Source: DATARH01 sp036268075
GTDB lineage: Bacteria > Pseudomonadota > Alphaproteobacteria > ATCC43930 > CGMCC-115725
Assembly: GCA_036268075.1 (NCBI GenBank)
Contig: DATAUV010000117.1
Coordinates: forward strand, 62,001 to 126,000
Direction of reading: 5' to 3'
DNA: 64,000 nucleotides
Made by a program: the position numbers and the translations under genes. Shown here piece by piece: positions 1 to 9,353 of the stretch. The notes beneath the pieces were generated by a model, which searched no databases, was not told the origin of the DNA, and saw only the letters and a list, made by a program, of their open reading frames with translations. Position 1 is the stretch's first letter; each line of letters begins with the position of its first letter.

Positions 1-93
1 CGCCCGCGGGCGCGAATGGTATGATCGCCTCGTCGCCCGGCCGGCCCGGCGCGCGGCGAAACGAGCGGCAATCGCGACAGGAGAAGCGCTCCG

Positions 94-558
94 ATGACCC
101 TCAATATCGGCGACAAGGCCCCCGACTTCACGATGCCCAGCGACGGCGGCGGCACGGTTTCGCTGGCGAGCCTCAAAGGGAAGCCGGTGGTGCTGTATTT
201 CTATCCGAAAGACGACACCTCGGGCTGCACCGCCGAGGCTTGCGGGTTTCGCGATTCGCTCTCGGATTACAGCGGCGCCGGCGCGGCTGTCATCGGCGTG
301 TCGAAGGATTCGGTAGCCTCGCACGACCGCTTCAAAAAGAAATACGAGCTGCCGTTCACGCTCGCCGCCGACACCACCGGCGAGGTCTGCGAGAGCTACG
401 GCACCTGGATCGAGAAAAGCATGTACGGGCGCAAATACATGGGCATCGAGCGCGCCACCTTCCTGATCGACAAGGACGGCGTCATCCGCGGCATCTGGCA
501 CAAGGTCAAAGTCGGCGGCCACGTCGCCGAAGTGCTGAAAGCGGCGAAGGCGCTCTGA
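94..558 (+). CDS. bcp: Thioredoxin-dependent peroxiredoxin, BCP/PrxQ type
   Basis: Cytoplasmic thiol peroxidase that reduces hydrogen peroxide and organic hydroperoxides with thioredoxin as donor. The 154-residue product has the AhpC/TSA fold opening GDKAPDF. The peroxidatic cysteine is Cys45 in DTSGCTAEAC and the resolving cysteine is Cys50, five residues on, the classic PrxQ/BCP spacing. Length matches the family. The ATG at 94 has an AGGAGA ribosome site about nine bases upstream. A palindrome follows the stop codon. Family assignment is secure; the physiological substrate is inferred. Confidence 0.95.
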   Translation: MTLNIGDKAPDFTMPSDGGGTVSLASLKGKPVVLYFYPKDDTSGCTAEACGFRDSLSDYSGAGAAVIGVSKDSVASHDRFKKKYELPFTLAADTTGEVCESYGTWIEKSMYGRKYMGIERATFLIDKDGVIRGIWHKVKVGGHVAEVLKAAKAL

Positions 559-594
559 CCTCGATTTGCCCGCCCTCCCATCGCGATGCGATGG

Positions 595-632
595 GCCCTC
601 ACCCGTCCGTCGCTGACGCGACGGGTGAGGGC
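595..632. repeat. Intergenic palindrome between bcp and DUF455 gene
   Basis: Perfect inverted repeat with 13-bp arms (595-607 and 620-632) around a 12-base loop; related GAGGGCG-type repeats flank it from about 571 to 657. It is a REP-like element and could fold in the transcript between the two genes. Confidence 0.7.
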
Positions 633-647
633 GCGGCGCGCAGCGAC

Positions 648-1436
648 GTGAGGGCGGGTCTCGCGGAAAGTGCGGTCGAAATCCTGCTCGCTGCCGATCC
701 AGCCGAGAAAATTCGCTTGAGTCTGACACTGGCGGCACGATGGGGAAACGGCAAGCTGGATGTCGGCACCGCAACTCCGCCACCACGCCCTGCCCGGCCG
801 CCGCTCCCGCTGCTGCTCCACCCGAAGGCAATGCCCCGGCGGCGCAATTTCGGGGGGCTCGGCGGCCGGCTCGCGCTGCTGCACGCGCTGGCGCATATCG
901 AGCTCAACGCGATCGACCTCGGCTGGGACATCGTCGCACGGTTCCCTGGATTGCCGCGTGCCTTCTACGACGATTGGGCCGGGGTCGCGGCCGAAGAGGC
1001 CGAGCATTTCGCGCTGCTCGACGCGCGGCTGACGGCGCTCGGCGGGGCCTATGGCGATTTGCCGGCGCATGACGGGTTGTGGGAATCGGCGGCTGCGACC
1101 GCGCATGATCTGCTGGCGCGGCTCGCTGTCGTGCCGCTCGTTCTGGAGGCGCGGGGGCTCGACGTGACGCCGGAGATGATCCGCCGACTCGAACGCGCCG
1201 GCGACCCCGACAGCGGCGCGATCCTCGAACGCATCTACACCGACGAGATCGGGCACGTCGCGGCCGGCGCACGCTGGTTCGATCGCCTGTGCCGCGAGCA
1301 GGGACTCGACCCCGAAGCGACGTTCCACGACCGCGTGCGGCGCTACTTCAAGGGCCGCATCAAGCCCCCCTTCAACCGCGACGCCCGCGACCGAGCCGGG
1401 TTTCCGGCGCCCTATTACGAGGCGCTCGCCGGGTGA
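648..1436 (+). CDS. DUF455 family ferritin-like protein
   Basis: About 262 residues, matching the DUF455 (ferritin-like helical) family. Seen: an opening of the type LAESAVEILLAADPAEK, then helices carrying acidic and histidine residues in HALAHIELNAIDL, EEAEHFALLD and YTDEIGHVAAG. These ExxH-type patterns are typical of diiron four-helix proteins. The frame is open further upstream, but that part lies in a palindromic repeat, so I chose GTG at 648, just after it. Function of the family is unknown. Position behind bcp makes a link to oxidative stress or iron possible, but that is inference. Confidence 0.8.
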   Translation: MRAGLAESAVEILLAADPAEKIRLSLTLAARWGNGKLDVGTATPPPRPARPPLPLLLHPKAMPRRRNFGGLGGRLALLHALAHIELNAIDLGWDIVARFPGLPRAFYDDWAGVAAEEAEHFALLDARLTALGGAYGDLPAHDGLWESAAATAHDLLARLAVVPLVLEARGLDVTPEMIRRLERAGDPDSGAILERIYTDEIGHVAAGARWFDRLCREQGLDPEATFHDRVRRYFKGRIKPPFNRDARDRAGFPAPYYEALAG

Positions 1437-1545
1437 TCGAAGGTCACATCGCCAGGTTCCATGCCCCGGCACCATCGTCCCGCGCCTCGCGCTGGTCGAT
1501 CGGGGCGGCGGCTGACACAATGCGCGGGACAGCCCGGAGGATCCG

Positions 1546-2322
1546 ATGACCACCCTCGACTACGCCAAGCTCAGCGCCGATCTCGAACGGCTGCTCAAAC
1601 TGCGCTCGTTTGTCTTCGCGATGAAATTGTACGAGAAGCGCGAGGAGATGGAGGCGATCCCGCGCATCCGCCGGCCGCAATCGATCCACACCTTCGACCA
1701 GGTGGTCGGCCAGGCGTCGCGGCTCGGCTGGACGGTCGGGATCACCGCCGACAACCTCGTCGGCGCGCAATGCCGCGCCGTGATCGGGCTGGGCCAAGCC
1801 AAGGACGCGGAATGGAAGACCGGGAAGCACATGGTCGGCGTCTGGTACTCGACCGAGGAGGACGCGACCGCGCATCAGGCGGCGATGAACTGCGTCGCCG
1901 ACGGGCAGTACGAGGCGATGGCGGTCGCGCCGCTGGCGAGCGGGCGGCTCGACCCGCCCGACATCGCGCTCTTCTACGCAACGCCCGGCGCGATGATGTA
2001 CTTCATCAACGGGCTGCAATGGGCTGGATACAAGAAGTTCGACTGGGGCATCGTCGGCGAGAGCGCCTGCGCCGATAGCTGGGGCCGTGCCTTGAAAACC
2101 CGCGAGCCGAGCCTGTCGATCCCGTGCTTTGCCGAGCGGCGCTATGGCGGCGTGCTCGACGACGAGATGCTGATGGCGCTGCCGCCCGACTATCTGGAAA
2201 AGGCGATCGCCGGGATGGAGGCGCTGTCGAAGAACGGCCTGCGCTATCCGTTCCCGCAATACGGCATCCAGCAGGATGTGCGCGCCGGCATGGCGGTCAG
2301 CTATCCCGGCCGCGCGTCATAA
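1546..2322 (+). CDS. DUF169 family protein
   Basis: 258 residues resembling the DUF169 (COG2043) family of uncharacterised soluble proteins. Recognisable features are the N-terminal KLSADLERLLKL, a central ADGQYEAMAVAPLASG segment and the C-terminal MALPPDYLEKAIAGMEAL segment. The start ATG is preceded by a GGAGG-like site (CCCGGAGGATCCG). No signal peptide or membrane span is visible. The reaction is unknown. The hydrolase gene follows in the same direction after about 186 bases, so co-transcription is possible. Confidence 0.8.
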   Translation: MTTLDYAKLSADLERLLKLRSFVFAMKLYEKREEMEAIPRIRRPQSIHTFDQVVGQASRLGWTVGITADNLVGAQCRAVIGLGQAKDAEWKTGKHMVGVWYSTEEDATAHQAAMNCVADGQYEAMAVAPLASGRLDPPDIALFYATPGAMMYFINGLQWAGYKKFDWGIVGESACADSWGRALKTREPSLSIPCFAERRYGGVLDDEMLMALPPDYLEKAIAGMEALSKNGLRYPFPQYGIQQDVRAGMAVSYPGRAS

Positions 2323-2508
2323 GGCTACACTTGCGGGCATACCCCAACGGGAGGAGCGCGCGATGCCGGCTTGGCCGCGTGACCTGAACAAAGGCGGGCG
2401 GCGCACCATCCTTGGGCGCGGCCGCGGTATCGCCCTGGCGGAGGCGACGGCAAGCTGACGCCGCGCGCGACCCTCGACGTTCCACGGCCCGAGAGCCCGC
2501 CGATCCGC

Positions 2509-3342
2509 GTGCGGCTGCATGGCGAGCCCCGCGCGACCCGGCTGTTCGTCAGCCACGGCAACGGCTTCGCCAGCGACGGCTATCGCGCGTTCTGGGGCCG
2601 GTTTGTGCCCGAGTACGAGATCGCCGTGTTCGACATGCGCAACCACGGCCACAACGCGCCCGGCGACCCGGCCGGGCACGACTACGCGCATATGGTCGGC
2701 GACGTCGACGCCGTGCTTCGCGCCGTCGCCGACGAGTTCGGGGCGAAGCCGAGCGTCGGGCTGTTTCATTCGATGTCGGCGCAATCGGCCTTGCTCGCGG
2801 CGATCGACCACGGCTGGCGGCTCGACGCGCTGATCGCGTTCGATCCGCCCAACGTGCCGCCCGAGGGTCCGGCGCGGGCGGCGATGCTGTCCTATCTCGA
2901 CCGCCTGACGCGCTGGGCGAGGGAACGCCGCGAGGCGTTTGCCGATCCGACCGAGCTTGCGGCGGAGTATGCGGCCACCCGCTCGGGCCAGGTCTGGGCC
3001 GATGACACGCGCCAGTCGATGGCGCGATCGGTTTTGCGACCGGACGCGGGCGAATGGCGGCTGCACTGCCCGCCGGCGCTTGAGGCGTCGATGTACGAGC
3101 AGGGCGCGCCGCTCGACCTATGGCCGCGCCGCGGCGATTTCGCCGGGCCGGTGAAACTCATCGGCGCCGATCCTTCGCGCGACCACCCTGCCCCAACGGC
3201 GCTGTCGAACCGCGCGCTCGCCGATGCCGGAGGCTTCGACTACGCCGCGGTTCCGGGCACGAGCCATCTGTTGCAGCTCGAAGCGCCGGCGGCGTGTGCG
3301 GAGGTTGTGCGACAGTTTCTGGGGGGAATCGGGCTTGGATAG
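2509..3342 (+). CDS. Alpha/beta hydrolase
   Basis: A 277-residue alpha/beta-hydrolase fold enzyme of unknown substrate. Seen: the oxyanion-region HGNGF early in the protein, a FDMRNHGHN segment, the nucleophile elbow GLFHSMSAQ (Ser in HSMS, where GHSMG would be usual), an acidic residue in LIGADPSRD and the catalytic His in PGTSHLLQLE near the end. The GTG at 2509 is the first ordinary start in frame. The open frame reaches about 50 bases further, so the true start could be a rare codon upstream. A double hairpin follows the stop. Confidence 0.8.
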   Translation: MRLHGEPRATRLFVSHGNGFASDGYRAFWGRFVPEYEIAVFDMRNHGHNAPGDPAGHDYAHMVGDVDAVLRAVADEFGAKPSVGLFHSMSAQSALLAAIDHGWRLDALIAFDPPNVPPEGPARAAMLSYLDRLTRWARERREAFADPTELAAEYAATRSGQVWADDTRQSMARSVLRPDAGEWRLHCPPALEASMYEQGAPLDLWPRRGDFAGPVKLIGADPSRDHPAPTALSNRALADAGGFDYAAVPGTSHLLQLEAPAACAEVVRQFLGGIGLG

Positions 3343-3350
3343 GTGGAAGT

Positions 3351-3411
3351 GCGGGCGGGACGCCCGCATCTTACGGAAAGAGCGGGCGGGACGCCCGCGG
3401 TCCTATTTTTT
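3351..3411. terminator. Two tandem GC hairpins followed by T-run
   Basis: Two copies of the same 17-base hairpin (3351-3367 and 3382-3398; six-base stem GCGGGC/GCCCGC) are followed by six Ts at 3406-3411. It lies between the convergent hydrolase and aldolase/dehydrogenase genes and could end transcription of the plus-strand hydrolase. The same hairpin recurs near 20.1 kb and, in variant form, near 37.7 kb. Confidence 0.65.
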
Positions 3412-3412
3412 C

Positions 3413-5461
3413 CTACCGGACGGATGCGGCAATGTTGCCGCCGTCCACCGTGACGATCGCGGCGGTGGTGCTCGGCGCCAGCGCGAGCGAGACGAAGGCG
3501 TCGGCGACATCCGCGGCGGCGACCTCGCGATGGAGCAGATTGCCGCCCATATACTCGGCCTCATTGACCCCGCGCGCCTTGGATCGCGCGGCGATCATCT
3601 CGGGCGTCAGGAGACCGCCGCGGATGCGGTCGGCGTTGACCGCATTGGCGCGGATGCCAATCGACCCGTATTCGAGCGCATACTGCCGCATCAGCGCCAA
3701 GGTCGCGGCCTTGGGCAGGCCGTAGGGACCGAAATCGGCGCCGGGGTTGACCGCCTGCTTTGACGTATTGAACAGGAGGCAGCCGCCGGTGCCCTGGGCC
3801 TCCATCACCCGCACGGCGTGTTGCGCGACCCGTTGGTGGGCGAAGAAGTTGAGCTCGAAGCTCTCGCGCAGAGTGTCCTCGTCAACCTCCCCGATCTTGC
3901 CTTGCCAGGCGGCGCCGGCGTTGGAAACGACAACGTCGACCCCGCCGAAGCAAGCAACGACATGGTCGAACGCGTGGGGGACTGCGGCCTTGTCGGTCAC
4001 GTCGCAGGCGATGCCGATCCCGCCGAGCTTTTTGGCCTGGTCGCCGACGCCATCATCGCGATCAAGCAGCGCGATCTCGGCCCCGGCCGCGCGCAACGCC
4101 CTCGCGGTGGCGAGGCCGATCGTGCCGGCGCCGCCGGTGACGAGCGCGACCTGGCCGGCCAAGGGCTTCTCCTGAACCGTGCCGAGCTTGGCCTGTTCGA
4201 GCGACCAGTATTCCATTTCGAACAGCTCGGCCTCGGACAACGATTCGAACGTGCCGATCGCCTCGGCGTCGGTCGCGGTCGCGATCCAGCTTTCCGCGAG
4301 GTCGGCGGCGATAGCGGCATCGCGCGCGCTTCGCCCCAGCCCGAAGAGACCCAGCCCCGGCACCAGCACGACCCGCGGCATCGGGTCGAGTTCACGCTTC
4401 TTGACCGGCGAGACGGCGTTGTTGCGGGCGAAATAGTCGTGATAGGCGGCAACGAACCCGGCGACCCCGTCACGCGCCGCGCTCGCGAATGCGTCGAGCC
4501 CGCCGGGCGCCGGGGCCGGAAGGATCAGCGGATAGTTCTTGGTGCGGATCGTGTGGTCGGGCGTGGCGACGCCGGCCATCCCATAGCGTGGCAGCTCGGC
4601 GCCGTTGACGAAATTGAGCACTGCCGGACCGGCGCGGAAATCGAGGACAAAGCGTTTCCATCCATCCGCGGACGGCCCCTGCCAGGCGCAGGCGCCGCGC
4701 ACGATCGGGGCGATTTCGGTGGCGCCGGGAACCGCGTTGGGGAGCATCGCGACGGCGAAGACGCTCTGTCGCCCCCGCGCCAACTGTTCCTCGGCTTCGG
4801 TGACCGCTGAGATCATGCGCTCATAGGCCGAGCGGGCGGTGTCGCCAAAGGTGAAGATGCCGTGCTTGAGCAGCACCAGCCCTTCGACCTGAGAGTCCTC
4901 CTCGAACACCTCGGCGGCTTTCTTGGCGAGCAGGAAGCCCGGCATGATGTAGGGCACGATGCCGAGCCGGCCGCGATAGAGATCGGCGCAGCGCTCGGCC
5001 GCGTCGGGTTGGTCCGCGAGGCTGAGGACGGCGGTCGCGTGCGTGTGGTCGATGAATTTATGCGGCAGGAAGGCGTGGAGCAGCGTCTCGACCGACGGGT
5101 TGGGCGAGCCGGGATCGATCAAATTGGCGCGCTGGACCCGCACCATGTCCTCGTCGCCGAGCGCGACGCGGGTGCGCAGCCGGCGCAGCGGGGCGAGGCG
5201 GACCGCGGGCAGGCCGGCGGGCTCGATCGCCGCCATGTCCCAGCCGCTGCCCTTGACGCACAGGACCTCCTGGCTGTCGCCGAGCAGATCATCGGCCGCA
5301 GTCTTGACCGAGGTGTTGCCGCCGCCGTGCAGGACCAATAGCGGGTCGCCGCCGAGGAGCCGCGAGGTGTAGACGCGCTCGGCGAGGTCGCGGCCGATTC
5401 CGGCCGCCGCGTAATGCCCGACCATCCGCTCCGCGTCGCCGTCCGACCATAGGCTCCGCAT
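3413..5461 (-). CDS. Bifunctional class II aldolase / short-chain dehydrogenase (RhaD-like)
   Basis: A 682-residue fusion. The N-terminal ~350 residues are a class II aldolase, with zinc-ligand histidines in DHTHATAVLSL and a KHGIFTFGD segment. The C-terminal ~250 residues are an SDR with nucleotide motif TGGAGTIG, NAG (VSNAGAAW) and the Y-x3-K catalytic pair in YGLPKAA. The family is known as rhamnulose-1-phosphate aldolase/lactaldehyde dehydrogenase, used in phosphorylated or non-phosphorylated rhamnose breakdown. No other rhamnose genes are adjacent, so the substrate is unproven. It ends 70 bases from the convergent hydrolase gene. Confidence 0.88.
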   Translation of the reverse strand: MRSLWSDGDAERMVGHYAAAGIGRDLAERVYTSRLLGGDPLLVLHGGGNTSVKTAADDLLGDSQEVLCVKGSGWDMAAIEPAGLPAVRLAPLRRLRTRVALGDEDMVRVQRANLIDPGSPNPSVETLLHAFLPHKFIDHTHATAVLSLADQPDAAERCADLYRGRLGIVPYIMPGFLLAKKAAEVFEEDSQVEGLVLLKHGIFTFGDTARSAYERMISAVTEAEEQLARGRQSVFAVAMLPNAVPGATEIAPIVRGACAWQGPSADGWKRFVLDFRAGPAVLNFVNGAELPRYGMAGVATPDHTIRTKNYPLILPAPAPGGLDAFASAARDGVAGFVAAYHDYFARNNAVSPVKKRELDPMPRVVLVPGLGLFGLGRSARDAAIAADLAESWIATATDAEAIGTFESLSEAELFEMEYWSLEQAKLGTVQEKPLAGQVALVTGGAGTIGLATARALRAAGAEIALLDRDDGVGDQAKKLGGIGIACDVTDKAAVPHAFDHVVACFGGVDVVVSNAGAAWQGKIGEVDEDTLRESFELNFFAHQRVAQHAVRVMEAQGTGGCLLFNTSKQAVNPGADFGPYGLPKAATLALMRQYALEYGSIGIRANAVNADRIRGGLLTPEMIAARSKARGVNEAEYMGGNLLHREVAAADVADAFVSLALAPSTTAAIVTVDGGNIAASVR

Positions 5462-5473
5462 CGGCGTGCTCCG

Positions 5474-5926
5474 CTAGTAGACGCCCTTTAGCGGGGTGGT
5501 CTCGCGCTTTTCGACCGCCATGCCGCGGCTGATGTCATTGGAGCTCAAGAGCTTGCGGGCGAGGGGGGTGAGCTGCTGGTCCTCGAGCGGCCTGGCGCCG
5601 AGCGGGCTGCCGGCGCGCAGGCCGCCATTGGCCTGGTCGCCGGGCTTGCCCGGGCCGGCGGCGCTCAGCGCCTGCTGCGCCGTCGCCGACGGGCTGACCT
5701 CCTGCGGCCGCGGCGCGCCGGGCGCCGGCGGACGCAGATCGTATTCGGGCGGGATCGTCAGGGGCGCGCGCGATTCGACGGCAAACTCGTCCGGCGCCTG
5801 TGCCTCGAGCCCGACCACCTGCTTAAACCCGGTGCAGCCGGCGAGTAGAAATAGCGCCGCCACACAAGACACCCCAAATAAAGGTCGCGCCAGTTTCCCG
5901 GCAATGTCCCCGTCTCTCCCCCACAT
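5474..5926 (-). CDS. bamF: DUF3035 lipoprotein, BamF-type beta-barrel assembly component
   Basis: About 150 residues with a lipoprotein signal ending in the lipobox LLAGC. The mature part carries PDEFAVESRAPLTIPPEYDLRPP, the hallmark of DUF3035. That family includes BamF, an alphaproteobacterial accessory lipoprotein of the outer-membrane BAM complex. ATG at 5926 shares its A with the lspA stop (TGATG); an in-frame GTG three bases upstream is the alternative. Coupling to lspA is fitting, since LspA cleaves lipoprotein signals. The C-terminal half is low in conserved motifs. Confidence 0.85.
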   Translation of the reverse strand: MWGRDGDIAGKLARPLFGVSCVAALFLLAGCTGFKQVVGLEAQAPDEFAVESRAPLTIPPEYDLRPPAPGAPRPQEVSPSATAQQALSAAGPGKPGDQANGGLRAGSPLGARPLEDQQLTPLARKLLSSNDISRGMAVEKRETTPLKGVY

Positions 5927-6429
5927 CACGCAAGGTCTCCTGGCTCTTTTGCTTGGCGAGGCGAGCGGCGAAACACCAGTCCGTCAAGCAACATCGCGAC
6001 AACCCCAAGAAAAATCGCGCTGTCGGCGATATTGAATGTTGGAGGGAAGTGCCATGCCCCGAGATGGAAATCAAGAAAGTCGACGACGCTGCCATCCATC
6101 AGCCGGTCGATCACATTGCCCGCGGCGCCGCCGATGATGAAGCCGATCGCGATCGCGAGGAACCGCGTGTCGACTCGCCGGAGCCAGTTGATCAGCACCA
6201 TCACGACGGCCGCGGCCAACGCGGAAAAAATCAGGGCATTGGCGGTCGCGCCGTTGTTGAACAGGCCCCAGGTGATGCCGCTGTTGCGGTTCATCTGCAG
6301 GTCGAAGAACGGCGACAGATCGATCGCGTAGCCCGGCGGCCGGTCGGCGAACAGCGCGACGATGCCGAGCTTGACGAGCTGATCGAGCGCGGCGACCAGG
6401 ATCGCGACGGCCAGCCCGATCCCGACCAT
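5926..6429 (-). CDS. lspA: Lipoprotein signal peptidase (signal peptidase II)
   Basis: Inner-membrane aspartic protease that removes signal peptides from prolipoproteins. The 167-residue product has four predicted membrane helices. The two catalytic aspartates sit in GNVIDRL and FNIADSAI. I start it at ATG 6429, which overlaps the ileS stop as ATGA; the frame is open upstream but that part lies within ileS. The order ileS-lspA-bamF with overlapping stops and starts indicates one translationally coupled operon. Confidence 0.95.
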   Translation of the reverse strand: MVGIGLAVAILVAALDQLVKLGIVALFADRPPGYAIDLSPFFDLQMNRNSGITWGLFNNGATANALIFSALAAAVVMVLINWLRRVDTRFLAIAIGFIIGGAAGNVIDRLMDGSVVDFLDFHLGAWHFPPTFNIADSAIFLGVVAMLLDGLVFRRSPRQAKEPGDLA

Positions 6430-9257
6430 CACGCGGCCTCGACCAATTCGGTGCAGCGCCCGCACAAATCCGCGGGGCCATGACCGTGTCCGACCTCCGG
6501 CAGAACCCGCCAGCAGCGCTCGCATTTCTCACCCGCCGCCGCTTCGACCCGGACGCCGATCCCGGCGAGATCGGGAAGCGTGAAGGCGCCTTCCGGCACG
6601 GGGCCGGCCTCGACGCGCGCGGCCGAGGTGATGCACAGCTCGGCAAGGTCGACGCCGTCCAGCGTCTTGTCGATACTTTCCGGCACGAACAGCGTGATCG
6701 CCGCCTGCAGGCTCGACCCGATGCGCTTGGCCCCACGTTCGACCTCGAGCGCGCCGGTGGCGACGCGGCGCAGATCGCGTAACGCCTCCCACCGCGCGGC
6801 GAGCGCATCGTTCCGCCAAGCCGCCGGAACCTCGGCGAACAACTCAAGATGAATGCTCCGGCCGGGCGCATCGCCATGCCGGGCGAGCCAGGCTTCCTCG
6901 GCGGTGAAGCACAGGATCGGTGCGAGCCATCGGACGAGGCAGTCGAAGGTGCGGTCCATCACGGTGCGGGTTGCCCGGCGCGAGGGGTCGCCGGCGGCAT
7001 CGCAATAGAGCCGGTCCTTGCGGATGTCGAAATAGAACGCCGACAGATCGACCGCGCAGAAATTATGCAGCGCGGTGAATAGCGCGTGAAAATCATAGGC
7101 CTCGATCGCCGTGCGCACGATCCCGTCGATCTCCGTGAGGCGATGCAGCACCCAGCGCTCCAGCTCGGGCATCGCCTCAGGCGCGACCGCCTCTGCCGCC
7201 GTGTAGCCCTCCAGGGCGCCGAGCAGGTAGCGCAGCGTGTTGCGCAGGCGGCGATAGACGTCGGCGTGATGCTTGAGGATCTCGGGGCCGATGCGCAGAT
7301 CGTCGGCGTAATCCGATGCGACGACCCACAGCCGCAGGATGTCGGCGCCGCTCTGCCGCATCACGTCCTGCGGCGCGACGACGTTGCCCAGCGATTTCGA
7401 CATCTTGCGGCCGTCCTCGTCGAGGACGAAGCCATGCGTCAGCACCGCGTCGTAGGGCGCGCGGCCACGCGTCCCGCAGGATTCGAGCAGCGACGAATGG
7501 AACCAGCCGCGATGCTGGTCCGACCCTTCGAGATAGAGCGAGGCCGGCCATTTCAGCTCCGGCCGCTGCTCCAGCACGAAGGCGTGGGTCGAGCCCGAAT
7601 CGAACCACACCTCGATGATGTCGGTGACCTGATCCCATTCCTCGGGATCGTAGGCGTTGCCGAGGAAGCGGCCGGGCTCGTCGCTGAACCAGGCGTCGGC
7701 GCCTTTCTTCTCGACCTCGGCGGCGACGCGCTCGATGATTGCGGGGTCGCGCAGGGCCTCGCCGGTCTTCTTGTTGAGAAAGACCGGGATCGGCACGCCC
7801 CAGGCGCGCTGGCGCGAGACGCACCAATCGGGCCGCCCCTCGATCATCGCCGAGATGCGGTTCTTGCCCGATTGCGGAATCCAGCGCGTGTCGTCGATCG
7901 CCTTGAGCGCGTTGTCGCGGAGGTGGTTCGCCTCCATCGAGATGAACCATTGCGGGGTGTTGCGGAAAATGAGCGGCGCCTTCGACCGCCACGAATGCGG
8001 ATAGGAATGGACGAGGTTGCCGCGCGCGACGAGCCCGCCCGCCGCGACCAGCGCCGCGATCACCGCCTCGTTGGCGTCGCCCGGTTTTCCCTCCGACGTG
8101 TAGACCGAGCGGCCGGCGAAAAGCGGGACCGCCGGCAGGTAGACGCCGTCGGGCCCCACCGTGTCGGGCACCGCCAGCCCGTTCGCCTGGCCGAGCTCCC
8201 AGTCGTCGGCGCCGTGGCCGGGCGCGATGTGGACAAACCCCGTGCCCGTGCCCGCCTCGACAAACCCGGCCGGCAGCAGCGGTACCGGGAAATCGTAACC
8301 CTGGCCGTTGAGCGGATGGTGCGTGATGGCGCCGGCGAGCGCGGTGCCGGGGAAGAGATCGACGACCGTGTGCCCCGCGATGCGGCAGCGGGTGCAGAAT
8401 TCCTCGATCAGCGGCATCGCGACGACCAGCTTTTCGCCAATCGTGGCGCGGCTGTTTTCGCCGAGCGCGTCGACCTGGATCACCGCGTATTCAAGATCGG
8501 CGCTGTAGGCGATCGCGCGGTTGCCCGGCATCGTCCAGGGCGTGGTTGTCCATATGACGATCGCGGCGTGGCGCAGCGACGGCCGCGGCGCGTGCTCGAC
8601 CGCAAAGCGCACCCAGATCGTCGTCGAGCGGTGGTCGTGGTATTCGACCTCGGCCTCGGCGAGCGCGGTTTGCTCGACCACCGACCACAGCACCGGCTTC
8701 GCGCCCTTGTAGAGCCCGCCATTGGCGAGGAACTTGCCGATCTCGCGAACGATCTGCGCCTCGGCCTTGAAGGCCATCGTCGTGTACGGGTCCTTCCAGT
8801 CGCCGATCACGCCGAGGCGCTGAAACTGCTCGCTCTGCTGGCCGATCCAATGCTCGGCGAAGGCGCGGCATTCGGCGCGAAACTGGTCGCGCGGCACCGA
8901 ATCCTTGGATTGGCCTTTCGCGCGGTAGCGCTCCTCGATCATCCACTCGATCGGCAGCCCGTGGCAGTCCCAGCCCGGGACATAAGGTGCATCCTTGCCC
9001 AGCATCTGCTGGGTGCGGTTGATCACGTCCTTGAGTATCTTGTTGAGCGCGTGACCGATATGGAGGTCGCCGTTGGCGTAGGGCGGTCCGTCATGGAGGA
9101 CGAATTTCTCGCGCCCCTTTGCGGTCTCGCGCAGCCGGCGATAAAGGTCCATCTGCTGCCAGCGCGCGAGCATGACGGGCTCGCGGTTCGGCAGGTCGCC
9201 GCGCATCGGAAAATCGGTCTTGGGCAGGAAAACGGTCGGGCGGTAGTCCGTGGGCAT
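6429..9257 (-). CDS. ileS: Isoleucyl-tRNA synthetase
   Basis: Class I aminoacyl-tRNA synthetase charging tRNA-Ile, about 942 residues, the usual length for the bacterial type. Seen: the HIGH signature in GDLHIGHALNKI, KMSKS in GRKMSKSLGN, the editing-domain region with WTTTPWTMPGN, and a C-terminal zinc site with CERCWRVLP and LCGRC. ATG 9257 is chosen because a GAGGG site lies just upstream; a GTG six bases earlier is possible. Immediately downstream, overlapping by ATGA, is lspA. Confidence 0.97.
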   Translation of the reverse strand: MPTDYRPTVFLPKTDFPMRGDLPNREPVMLARWQQMDLYRRLRETAKGREKFVLHDGPPYANGDLHIGHALNKILKDVINRTQQMLGKDAPYVPGWDCHGLPIEWMIEERYRAKGQSKDSVPRDQFRAECRAFAEHWIGQQSEQFQRLGVIGDWKDPYTTMAFKAEAQIVREIGKFLANGGLYKGAKPVLWSVVEQTALAEAEVEYHDHRSTTIWVRFAVEHAPRPSLRHAAIVIWTTTPWTMPGNRAIAYSADLEYAVIQVDALGENSRATIGEKLVVAMPLIEEFCTRCRIAGHTVVDLFPGTALAGAITHHPLNGQGYDFPVPLLPAGFVEAGTGTGFVHIAPGHGADDWELGQANGLAVPDTVGPDGVYLPAVPLFAGRSVYTSEGKPGDANEAVIAALVAAGGLVARGNLVHSYPHSWRSKAPLIFRNTPQWFISMEANHLRDNALKAIDDTRWIPQSGKNRISAMIEGRPDWCVSRQRAWGVPIPVFLNKKTGEALRDPAIIERVAAEVEKKGADAWFSDEPGRFLGNAYDPEEWDQVTDIIEVWFDSGSTHAFVLEQRPELKWPASLYLEGSDQHRGWFHSSLLESCGTRGRAPYDAVLTHGFVLDEDGRKMSKSLGNVVAPQDVMRQSGADILRLWVVASDYADDLRIGPEILKHHADVYRRLRNTLRYLLGALEGYTAAEAVAPEAMPELERWVLHRLTEIDGIVRTAIEAYDFHALFTALHNFCAVDLSAFYFDIRKDRLYCDAAGDPSRRATRTVMDRTFDCLVRWLAPILCFTAEEAWLARHGDAPGRSIHLELFAEVPAAWRNDALAARWEALRDLRRVATGALEVERGAKRIGSSLQAAITLFVPESIDKTLDGVDLAELCITSAARVEAGPVPEGAFTLPDLAGIGVRVEAAAGEKCERCWRVLPEVGHGHGPADLCGRCTELVEAA

Positions 9258-9353
9258 GGTCACCCTCTGGGTGGAGTGCGGAAAAGCGGGTTCGTCCTGA
9301 CCCTCAACCGAGGATCAGGCCCGTAATTCGCCCTATCCACCCGCGCCTCGACA

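Noticed and set aside
396..1553. Long minus-strand frame of 385 residues opposite bcp and DUF455
   Set aside because: Arg/Pro-rich, low-complexity composition typical of an antisense frame in GC-rich DNA; no motif; both plus-strand frames have clear families.
2276..2458. 60-residue frame between DUF169 and the hydrolase
   Set aside because: Starts inside DUF169 and shows no conserved content; more likely untranslated leader.
7086..9326. 746-residue plus-strand frame opposite ileS
   Set aside because: It lies fully antisense to a clear isoleucyl-tRNA synthetase and has Arg/His/Asp-rich shadow composition.
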